Position numbers and translations under genes: made by a program
In this document: piece after piece, positions 53,713 to 61,286 of the stretch
Numbering within the stretch: position 1 is the stretch's first letter
Layout of the letters: every line of letters begins with the position of its first letter
Notes under the pieces: model-generated
The model's input: only the letters and a program-made list of their open reading frames with translations
The model's database searches: none
What the model was told of the DNA's origin: nothing
IMG/VR virus record: IMGVR_UViG_3300013094_000033
Coordinates: 1 to 64,000 of that record
DNA: 64,000 nt
Source of the DNA: a virus
Direction: 5' to 3' (one strand)

Positions 53713-55023
53713 CTACTTTTTGGTTTGCAAAGCAAAATAGTTATAGTATCTTGGTTTTATCTGTAGTTTTTTAACTAGTGTGTCAACATCCTCATCCCAA
53801 TTTCCAGATTCTCTGATTACTTTGTAATACTCAGGAAATGTTATTTTAAAATCTTCTTGCCGATATTCATCTTTAGCCATAGTCCAAAATTTAAAATCTT
53901 CCCATGCACTGGCATCTGCAGGAGTTTCCATGAATTTTAAAACTCGGTCTAATCTTGGATTATTAAATTTGCTAAATTTTTCAACAACAGCAGATTTAAC
54001 TTGATCAGGTAAATTTTTAATATTATAGTATGAAGGATTTGTTGCTAGATTTAAATGAGGGTCAGTATCAGTTGCTTGTGTTAACCATTCTACTAACTCT
54101 GGCAAATAATATATATTCAAACTAGTAATAGCAATGCTAGGTAGTAAAGAAAAATAATTATTTGTAGATGCAAATTTTTCTCTGAGTACAGTATGAAACC
54201 AATTTATATTTTTTGATACATTACTCCACTTAGCAGGAAATCTAATATATTCAAATTGATCACCTAGCCCGTCAATACTTAAATTTAAATTAAAAGATTT
54301 AAAATGGCTTACAGAATCAACCCAGTCATCATCAGGTAACGTAGTTGTGTTTGTGCTTATATTAAGAAATATTTCTTTACTACGACCAGATTCAGCTAAT
54401 TTTTTTAATAGCTTTGGAGTTTGTGTATCTAGCAACGGTTCGCCACCATAAAATTCAAGTCTTTTTAAATTTCCAGTGAACTCATAAATTTCATCTAGCT
54501 GTTGATCTGTCCATTCATTACGATCTGGACCTCTTGTATAATAGTGTTCGTTAAGCAAATACTTTTCTTTATAATGCTCGCCTTCAATTTTGTATAGCAC
54601 AGAATCTGTACTGTTGCAACTACGGCATCGCAAATTACAAAAGTTGTTAACTTTCATAACTAACTGCATTGGACCATTTTTATAAAATGTTTCTTGTAAT
54701 GCAGTCTCAGGTGTTATATCAGTAAAATGTAGTTTTGTTTCTGTGCCGTCAGGATCTGTTTCGGTATCGTAAATAGACTTTCTTAGACTATATCCGCCAG
54801 CATCTTCTCTACTCCAACATATATTGCACTCAGGCATTTTTTCATTGCTTAGTGTTCTTTTTCGAAAATCTTGTAGTTCAACACTTTGCCATCTATCACG
54901 CATAGGTATATTATTAAAATTCCAAAGGTCACCGCCTAATGTAGGGCACGGTGCCTGATTACCTGATGGATCAATAGTATTAAAAATAAAAGGTGCAAGA
55001 CAAAGATTTTTTGGAAAAGACAT
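53713..55023 (-). CDS. N-twitch radical SAM protein, head-block copy
   Basis: 436 aa. The twitch-like module C8, C26, C66, C69 (with MPECNICWSREDAGG) precedes the core triad CNLRCRSC (C129, C133, C136). YGGEPLL follows near residue 195. It belongs to the same architecture as the three enzymes at 1-15 kb but stands alone next to the capsid gene, after a terminator. TATAAATA (55033-55040) precedes it without SD, so it may be expressed late. Substrate unknown. Confidence 0.85.
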   Translation of the reverse strand: MSFPKNLCLAPFIFNTIDPSGNQAPCPTLGGDLWNFNNIPMRDRWQSVELQDFRKRTLSNEKMPECNICWSREDAGGYSLRKSIYDTETDPDGTETKLHFTDITPETALQETFYKNGPMQLVMKVNNFCNLRCRSCNSTDSVLYKIEGEHYKEKYLLNEHYYTRGPDRNEWTDQQLDEIYEFTGNLKRLEFYGGEPLLDTQTPKLLKKLAESGRSKEIFLNISTNTTTLPDDDWVDSVSHFKSFNLNLSIDGLGDQFEYIRFPAKWSNVSKNINWFHTVLREKFASTNNYFSLLPSIAITSLNIYYLPELVEWLTQATDTDPHLNLATNPSYYNIKNLPDQVKSAVVEKFSKFNNPRLDRVLKFMETPADASAWEDFKFWTMAKDEYRQEDFKITFPEYYKVIRESGNWDEDVDTLVKKLQIKPRYYNYFALQTKK

Positions 55024-55032
55024 AATCAGTTT

Positions 55033-55040
55033 TATTTATA
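55033..55040 (-). promoter_or_regulatory. T4 late promoter of the fourth rSAM gene
   Basis: Exact TATAAATA on the minus strand, ending 9 nt before the ATG at 55023 with no SD. The mRNA would be nearly leaderless. Presence of an own late promoter sets this gene apart from gp23 upstream. Confidence 0.6.
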
Positions 55041-55073
55041 GTACAGTATAGCACTAAAGAATATATAGTCAAC

Positions 55074-55098
55074 AAAAAAGGACCTTGCGGTCCTTTTT
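55074..55098. terminator. Terminator after the major capsid gene
   Basis: AAAAAGGACC-TTGC-GGTCCTTTTT, strong in both directions, between gp23 and the rSAM gene. Confidence 0.92.
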
Positions 55099-55143
55099 GT
55101 TCCTTCCCGTAAACCCAGCGTACTGGGCTCCCGAACGAGTGGA

Positions 55144-56328
55144 TTATTGGAATGATAGATTTGCTACAGCAATCTCACCAACGTAGTCGCCAGCGTTACC
55201 TAGAGACGATGCTGTGTTTGTTAACTCAACATAGCCGTAACGTGTCATAAACGAAACTACTGGTTCGAATGTGCTTGGATCTAGAACAACACCAGAAGAC
55301 ATCAATGGGATATATGGGCAATAGAACGCAGCTGCATCAGCTTCGCTAGAACCTTTATATCCAACCAATACTGCTTGGCTGTCGTTTGCATAACCGTCAA
55401 CATAAATCTTCATTGCGCCGTTCAATGTACCAACAAACTTAGTGTTTGTAGGTGCTTCGAATGTACCTTCTGTTGTACGAGCAAAAGCTGAAGTAGTTGC
55501 AGATTGCAATACTGTCAATGATGCTGGAGATACAACTGCCCAGTTACCTGCGCCACGACGTGTACGTTGAGCAATCAAGTTAGCTGTACGATTGATCAAT
55601 ACTGCTAAAGCAGCATGCTCATCACCAACGAATGTTGCTGTACCAGAAACTGCTGACTGGTCATATGTGTAGTCAGTAGCAGCTAGTGCACGTAGTGAAC
55701 CAAGAATTTCTTGGTCAATTTCAACTGTAATTTCTTGAGCCAAAGCTGCCATAATTTCTGCTTCAACATCTAGACCATGCATAGATTGTGCATCTTGTGC
55801 GGCCTCAAACGTCCAACGAGCTGACAATTTGCGAGTTTTAGCCTCAACAACTTGTTTCAAGATTTGAACGTTAATTCTGTTACCTGCAGTACCTTCAAGA
55901 GCTGCTGTACTTGATGCTTGACCAGTTGCGTTAGAACCAGAATAAGCAGTAGCAATCTTGAATGGTGATAATGCTTCATCACCAGCTGCAACAGAAGTTG
56001 CGTATGCTGAACCGTCAGCTACAGCGTCAGCATAACGTACACGTAGTGTATGAATCTGAGCAACTGGACCTGTCATTGGTTGTACACCAACGATTTCGTT
56101 AGCAATAACTGTAGGCATAACACGACGGATAACTGGTAGAATAACACGATTAAGTGTTGCTACGTTACCTGCTTGTGTACCACCTGGTGTTGCATTTTCT
56201 GCCAACATTTTACGAGTGTTTTCTAAGATTACGCCCATTGTTGTACGACGTGAACCTTGTAAGCCTTCTAGCAGAGCGTCTTTGGTTTCGCCCCAACGGC
56301 TTTCTAATAATGCTTGTGTCATTTCCAT
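55144..56328 (-). CDS. 23: Major capsid protein gp23
   Basis: 394 aa; T4 gp23 is 521, so this is a short version as in other marine T4-like phages. Conserved parts are PVIRRVMPTVIANEIVGVQP, a TRKLSARWTFEAAQD-type segment, and an AQRTRRGAGNWAVVSP-like segment. The likely prohead-protease cut is MLAE/N at Glu44, separating a charged N-terminal peptide. SD GGAG overlaps the TAAATA core upstream. It follows gp22 by 21 nt, the T4 order. Confidence 0.95.
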   Translation of the reverse strand: MEMTQALLESRWGETKDALLEGLQGSRRTTMGVILENTRKMLAENATPGGTQAGNVATLNRVILPVIRRVMPTVIANEIVGVQPMTGPVAQIHTLRVRYADAVADGSAYATSVAAGDEALSPFKIATAYSGSNATGQASSTAALEGTAGNRINVQILKQVVEAKTRKLSARWTFEAAQDAQSMHGLDVEAEIMAALAQEITVEIDQEILGSLRALAATDYTYDQSAVSGTATFVGDEHAALAVLINRTANLIAQRTRRGAGNWAVVSPASLTVLQSATTSAFARTTEGTFEAPTNTKFVGTLNGAMKIYVDGYANDSQAVLVGYKGSSEADAAAFYCPYIPLMSSGVVLDPSTFEPVVSFMTRYGYVELTNTASSLGNAGDYVGEIAVANLSFQ

Positions 56329-56349
56329 TTTCTCCTATTTAGGGTTAAG

Positions 56350-57465
56350 TCACTTAAGCCCTGCTAAACGTTTGATTTCAAATACATTGTCTTGCGACTC
56401 TGTTACTTTAGTTTCAACTTGTGTTTTAGCAGATTTATCACCAGTTACTACTTGACGGCTCTCAGTTAATACTGCGGCCTTGGGGGCAGGAGTAGTAACA
56501 GCAGAACTGTTTAGCACAGCTGGTAGATATTTTTCATATGCAGATTGTAACTTATCTGTCTGCACTGATTCAAGTAAGTCACGCATGATTGCAGACTTCT
56601 CTTTGTTTAAAGGTTTCAACATTTCTGCAAGACGTTCCTTGCGTTCTGCTGATTCCTTAATGATACGGATTTCTTTTTCTTTTGATTCAACTAAAGATTT
56701 TTTCGCTTCAATTGCAGAAACTGCTTCTTGCAGTTTAGCAGTTACAGTTTCAACTTGTGATTGTAACTCACGGATTTGCTTGTTCTCATTTAAGTGAGTA
56801 CCTGCAAATTCGCTAGCGAATGCTTCAAATAGACGACGACCAAACATGTTCTCACGAGCAATTTGGATGTCTTCTTTTAGTTGAGTCAATTCTGACTCTA
56901 ACGAACTGGTAATAGCCTCTTGAACGGCTTGAGCAGATTGTTTAACAAACTTGGCTTGTAGTTCAGCTAGTTTAGCTTTACCTTCAGCAACTAAACGAAC
57001 CTTAGTTTCCACTACTGCTTGTTTGTCTGTTTCAAATTCTTTAATTTCTTCTGCAAGTGCGCGGATTGTGAACTTTTCTAGTTTGCTAATAGCAGACTCG
57101 TAAACTTTACGATCGTTGCGTAGTTCGCGGATTTCTTCTGATAATTTGCTTACCATAAAATCGTTAAACTTGCCGGCTGATTCGCTCATGTGCTGTTTAA
57201 ATTTCACACGGTCTTCAGCTAATTTCTTCTTTTCGTCTGCAAACTCATTGAGTTCAGCAGTTAGAGACTCGGTTACCATTTTGTCAAGAGCTTCAACCAT
57301 AACTTGTTTGTCATGTGAATAACGTTGTGCGAATTCTTCACGTAGTTCAGCACGAGCCTGCTCTTTTGCTTCAGTAACTCTGGCTTCCCAGGCTTCAGCA
57401 ATAGCTTGACGTGTGTCTTCGTTAATAATTCCGTTATCCAACAATGGTTTGATAGCATCTAACAT
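56350..57465 (-). CDS. 22: Prohead scaffold protein gp22
   Basis: 371 aa (T4 gp22 is 269). It is almost entirely charged helix/coiled coil from residue 10 to about 320 (EAWEARVTEAKEQARAELRE..., SKEKEIRIIKES). The C-terminal tail is flexible and ends FEIKRLAGLK. It lies between protease gp21 and capsid gp23, the T4 order. It forms the prohead core and is digested by gp21. The LAGL end matches other head-region proteins. Confidence 0.85.
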   Translation of the reverse strand: MLDAIKPLLDNGIINEDTRQAIAEAWEARVTEAKEQARAELREEFAQRYSHDKQVMVEALDKMVTESLTAELNEFADEKKKLAEDRVKFKQHMSESAGKFNDFMVSKLSEEIRELRNDRKVYESAISKLEKFTIRALAEEIKEFETDKQAVVETKVRLVAEGKAKLAELQAKFVKQSAQAVQEAITSSLESELTQLKEDIQIARENMFGRRLFEAFASEFAGTHLNENKQIRELQSQVETVTAKLQEAVSAIEAKKSLVESKEKEIRIIKESAERKERLAEMLKPLNKEKSAIMRDLLESVQTDKLQSAYEKYLPAVLNSSAVTTPAPKAAVLTESRQVVTGDKSAKTQVETKVTESQDNVFEIKRLAGLK

Positions 57466-57477
57466 TGGATATTTCTC

Positions 57478-58116
57478 CTATAGTTTTAGTTCTTTGATAA
57501 AGCCTGTCATGGCTTCTTTCAGGTACTTTTGTACTCGTTGATCTTGATTGGCTTCTTTAGCCATCTCAAATATTTTCGCACCGCCGTTCATGTTCATCAA
57601 ACTTTCATAAATTGCTTTAGGATAAGCGTGAGGAGCACTAGGTTGTGCAACAATGTCCACAGTAATGATTTCAAAATCACTAACATGACCACTGCCTTCG
57701 TTAACATTACCAGATCCACGTGAACTTACACCTAGCTTAACGCCACTTGTAATCATGGATTCAACTAATTGTCCCATTGGTGTTGGTAATATCTTCAATT
57801 TGCCAAATCCACAAGGGCCGTCCATCCACATTTGTTCAATCATGTGGCTAACGCGATCCAAGTTAATTTTCAAATCGTCTGGATGATCTACTTCGCCTAG
57901 GACGGAGTATCCACCTTTAATCTGTTCGTTAATAGTTTCTACAGCCTTTTGTATTTCGTGAACGGGATAAACACGTTGGTTAGCGTTCTTCACGCCTCCC
58001 TCAATGAATATCCCTTTCATATAGAGATTCTTACCCTTCCCGTCAGTCTTTTCTTCAGTGATAACCTGAATACCAGCCCGGTCAAAAGTTAAGTTCTCGC
58101 GTAGGTACAAAGCCAT
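57478..58116 (-). CDS. 21: Prohead protease gp21
   Basis: 212 aa (T4 gp21 is 212). Conserved GGVKNANQRVYPV, LGEVDHPDD with His78, and KLGVSSRGSG with Ser131/132 hold the Ser-His catalytic residues of the phage prohead protease family. It cleaves scaffold, capsid and internal proteins after (I/L)xE, consistent with the LAE/LVE/ITE sites seen in neighbours. It sits between the core protein and gp22. Confidence 0.93.
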   Translation of the reverse strand: MALYLRENLTFDRAGIQVITEEKTDGKGKNLYMKGIFIEGGVKNANQRVYPVHEIQKAVETINEQIKGGYSVLGEVDHPDDLKINLDRVSHMIEQMWMDGPCGFGKLKILPTPMGQLVESMITSGVKLGVSSRGSGNVNEGSGHVSDFEIITVDIVAQPSAPHAYPKAIYESLMNMNGGAKIFEMAKEANQDQRVQKYLKEAMTGFIKELKL

Positions 58117-58128
58117 TTGTAGTTCCTA

Positions 58129-59181
58129 TTACTTCTTACCAGTGTTCTGCTTTTGAACACTCTTATCGTTAACTGGAATTGAGCCATCATCTCCGGCTAA
58201 TTTACCAGTTTCTTTTTCTTTAGTTTCTGCGCCACCACCTTGATGTGCTTGGTTAGACTTAAATCCAGTCTTTCCTGCGTCACCACCGGGTACGTTTTGG
58301 AATTTACCAGCGTGTGGCAAATTGCCTTCACCTTTGGTATATTCGTTGCTTGGTTGTGGAACGGGTTTGTTATCAGGGGACTCGTTAGCACCACCATTTG
58401 CAATGTTGTTTGACTCGCCACCAAAGTTAGCACCTGGGCCTACTGAGCCAGGCTTCTTATTGATAGTTGTTTTACCAGTTTTGTTGCCTGTACCAACTGC
58501 TGTACCTTCAGCTGCATCACCTTGACCGCCGTAGATATCACCAATCTTGTCAACATATTCACGCATTAATTGTGCTGTGGACTTGCTTTCCATTTTGCCA
58601 GAACCGCTTTTGCCGCTTCCAGACTTACCTGAACCGCTTACACCAGAACCGCTTTTGCCGCTTCCAGACTTACCTGAACCGCTTTTAGCAAAAGGATTAC
58701 CAGCTTCCATCATGCCCATACTTTCTTCTTCAGGATGTGGCTCTTCTTCACCAGCTGGCTCTTCACCTGCTGTTGCTATTTCCCCACCGCCCATGATTTC
58801 ATCAAACTTGGCTAATAGCTCGTCAAGTTTGCTGTCAATATTCATTACAGTACCTTCAATTTCTTGGTGCTCAGATGACAAATCATCAGCGTCTACTTCA
58901 CCATCAGCTGGCATGCTACCGCTCATATCGTCCATGTCATCCATGTCATCCATGTCGCCGTCCATTGGGGCTTCGTCGCCTTCGCCCATTGACTCTTCGG
59001 TACTAATTTCGTCAACCATGTCTTCAACTTGGTTGCCTGCGACTTCTTCCATAGATTCTTCATCCATGATAGATTCATAAATGTCGCGTGACTTCTCTAC
59101 AACGATGTCGTGAAATAAAGCACGAGCTTTGTCATCTTCATCGTTAATAATATATTCAATTAATTTTTCAAACTTGTTCAT
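58129..59181 (-). CDS. Prohead core protein (gp67/gp68 position)
   Basis: 350 aa. A helical N terminus (KLIEYIINDEDDKARALFHDIVVEKSRDIYESIM) is followed by a very acidic Met/Asp region (DDMDDMDDMS), then six SGSG(K/V) units (residues about 166-195), and a long Gly/Asn/Lys-rich disordered tail. Position between portal gp20 and protease gp21 matches T4 genes 67/68. SD AAGGAG. Probably a core component digested during maturation. Confidence 0.7.
   Translation of the reverse strand: MNKFEKLIEYIINDEDDKARALFHDIVVEKSRDIYESIMDEESMEEVAGNQVEDMVDEISTEESMGEGDEAPMDGDMDDMDDMDDMSGSMPADGEVDADDLSSEHQEIEGTVMNIDSKLDELLAKFDEIMGGGEIATAGEEPAGEEEPHPEEESMGMMEAGNPFAKSGSGKSGSGKSGSGVSGSGKSGSGKSGSGKMESKSTAQLMREYVDKIGDIYGGQGDAAEGTAVGTGNKTGKTTINKKPGSVGPGANFGGESNNIANGGANESPDNKPVPQPSNEYTKGEGNLPHAGKFQNVPGGDAGKTGFKSNQAHQGGGAETKEKETGKLAGDDGSIPVNDKSVQKQNTGKK
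58601..58684 (-). repeat. In-gene DNA repeat coding SGSGK units
   Basis: Imperfect 15-bp units (plus-strand CCGCTTCCAGACTTA, CCTGAACCGCTTTTG) recur six times, with a ~33-bp segment duplicated. They code for SGSGK/V repeats, a likely slippage-prone linker. Confidence 0.7.
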
Positions 59182-59203
59182 TAGAACTCCTTAATAAGTT
59201 GGC

Positions 59204-59287
59204 TTTGTAAAGTTATTTACAAAACTACGCATATTTAGGGGTTAAATGGGTGTTTTTTGAATGATTTTAGAATACTATATAGTATTC
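59204..59287. other. Intergenic inverted repeats before the core protein gene
   Basis: The hairpin TTTGTAAA-gtta-TTTACAAA (59204-59223) and an 18-bp perfect palindrome GAATACTATATAGTATTC (59270-59287) lie in the 112-nt gap between the 59294 gene and the core protein gene. A CTAAATA core is between them. They may be a protein-binding site, weak terminator or processing site. Confidence 0.5.
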
Positions 59288-59293
59288 AGGCTT

Positions 59294-59524
59294 TTATAAG
59301 CCGGGTGCACCGCCTTCGGCTGCCGGTTGATACTGTTTTGATACAGCTTTTAATTTCTTTTCATGTTCCAATTTACGAACATCGTGTCCTTTACGCAATT
59401 GGTTTAAATGCGCTAAAGTAAAGCGTGTAGCACCACGACTGTCAGTCTTTTTAGCTATATTCTGATCATCTTTCTCAGAGTAATAGCCTTCCGGTGCGTG
59501 ATCAAATAGTTCAAAAATGTTCAT
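59294..59524 (-). CDS. Small head protein between portal and core
   Basis: 76 aa, basic helical centre (TLAHLNQLRKGHDVRKLEHEKKL) and a short Gly/Pro tail. Position after gp20 corresponds to T4 gp67, but no sequence hallmark proves this. TAAATA lies 5 nt before ATG without SD. Confidence 0.6.
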   Translation of the reverse strand: MNIFELFDHAPEGYYSEKDDQNIAKKTDSRGATRFTLAHLNQLRKGHDVRKLEHEKKLKAVSKQYQPAAEGGAPGL

Positions 59525-59546
59525 AATACTATTTAACCTTTTTTAA

Positions 59547-61256
59547 TTAAAGTGCTGGGCCACCGGCACCAATGGCACCTGCAGCGCCTTGCTCGCCGGG
59601 TCCACTTACACCACCAGGCACTCCGCCACCTTCAACACCTGTGTCAGGTCCCAATGATTCTAAGTCAGATGTAATACCACCCGGGCTAATACCAACACTA
59701 CGTGGGCTTGGTGCATCAGGGCTTGCAAGCTCAGTATCGCCGCGTTCTTCTGCCCATGCTTGTTCATTTTCACTGATTTCTTGTTCAGTCATTCCTAAAT
59801 AACGCTTCATTAACCAACGCTTACTAAAATAAGGCATAGGTTCTAGCTGTTGGAATGTAGCTATACGTGCACTATCAATGTCTGCTTGGCGATATTGTGC
59901 AAAGTTTTGTGGTTCATTAAATGTTAAATCAAATAATGATCCGTCAATATTAAAGCCTCTCCAACGCATAAACAGTTTAAATTCACTGTCTAACTTCTCA
60001 GCAATCATGCCTTGTAAACGTTGGCAGTATTGGTTAAAGCGCCATTCTTGTATAAGAGCTGTACCAACGCGACCATCTGTGTATGCTTGGCTACCGTCAT
60101 CAGCTGTAGTAGGCAAATAACTGCTAGGAATACGCAAACCACGGAATAACTTGTTAGTAAAGAAGCGCAAATCAGTGATTTCACCTAGATTAGCACCACC
60201 GGGTAGCACATCTACACTAGAACCACGTGCATCTGCTGTTACAGGGAAGAAGTAATCTTCATTTGTACTTAATGGATTATAAGTAGCATCCATCATTGAT
60301 GCATTTTGATTAGTTCCGCCACTCTGACTTGGTATACGACGTTGATGAATTTCGTTTTTGATACGTTCCACAAACGCCATAGCCAAGTGACTTGGCATGT
60401 TACCTACGTCAATTTTGAAGATACGACGTTCTGGAGCACGTTGCACACGGTAGATAATAATGCTATCTTCTAGCAATTCTTTTTGCTTAAAGACCTTAAA
60501 AATGTTCTCTAATACGCTGTTACCAAAGGGCCAATATACATCTAATCCCTCTGTTAAACTGATGTGTAAAACGTGTTCTGCGTTAATTGCAGCTTCATTT
60601 TTAGCGTGGCTAAAGCGTGAACCACCACCAAATGGGCTTTGTGGCTGTACATAAGCACCACTTGGGCCACCAGTTTGCGGGTGATTCATGTAAGTATCTG
60701 TAGTAGCAACCGCAGTAACTGTTAGATTTTGGAAATTGGGGTTTAAGTCTTTGATCAAGTACTGCTCAGGCTTTTTACCTTCGCCTTCGTTAACAATAAC
60801 TTTAGTAACTTTACTCATTTCTGTCCACATGAGTTTAAAGTTTTCTGGATCACGAATAAACACTTGATCGCCGTATTTTATTACGTTACGCACAATCTTA
60901 AACATGCGTTTGTTAAATTCATTAAGCGCAACCCACTGTTGCAGTTGTTCTTTAATAATGTTAACTTCGTTATCGCTAGGGTCTTCTTTAAATTTAATTC
61001 TGAAACTTGTGTGATTTTCTAAGTTCTTTTGGGTACAGAATTCAGCTAAAATGTCTAATGCAGCATTAACTTCTGAGTCCATATCCATTTGTTCGTACTG
61101 GTTATAACGCTCAACACGATTTGGTTGACCAGTGTAAACTTCAGGTAATTGGCTTTGATAGTTGCGATAAGACGCATCAGGCAAACGCCCAGCACCTAGT
61201 GGACTAATGTTACTAGGTAGATTGTTGGTTTTAAAGTACTTTTTCCAGCCGGCCAT
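59547..61256 (-). CDS. 20: Portal vertex protein gp20
   Basis: 569 aa (T4 gp20 is 524). The N-terminal YNQYEQMDMDSEVNAALDIL, VIKYGDQVFIRDPE, VYWPFGNSVLENIFK, RAPERRIFKIDVGNMP and DGRVGTALIQEW are conserved portal segments. A Gly/Pro-rich C terminus of ~60 residues is extra. It is the dodecameric DNA gate on which the prohead is built, next to core, protease, scaffold and capsid genes in T4 order. Confidence 0.95.
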   Translation of the reverse strand: MAGWKKYFKTNNLPSNISPLGAGRLPDASYRNYQSQLPEVYTGQPNRVERYNQYEQMDMDSEVNAALDILAEFCTQKNLENHTSFRIKFKEDPSDNEVNIIKEQLQQWVALNEFNKRMFKIVRNVIKYGDQVFIRDPENFKLMWTEMSKVTKVIVNEGEGKKPEQYLIKDLNPNFQNLTVTAVATTDTYMNHPQTGGPSGAYVQPQSPFGGGSRFSHAKNEAAINAEHVLHISLTEGLDVYWPFGNSVLENIFKVFKQKELLEDSIIIYRVQRAPERRIFKIDVGNMPSHLAMAFVERIKNEIHQRRIPSQSGGTNQNASMMDATYNPLSTNEDYFFPVTADARGSSVDVLPGGANLGEITDLRFFTNKLFRGLRIPSSYLPTTADDGSQAYTDGRVGTALIQEWRFNQYCQRLQGMIAEKLDSEFKLFMRWRGFNIDGSLFDLTFNEPQNFAQYRQADIDSARIATFQQLEPMPYFSKRWLMKRYLGMTEQEISENEQAWAEERGDTELASPDAPSPRSVGISPGGITSDLESLGPDTGVEGGGVPGGVSGPGEQGAAGAIGAGGPAL

Positions 61257-61286
61257 ATTGTTCTCTGTTATGCTATATTTACCGCA

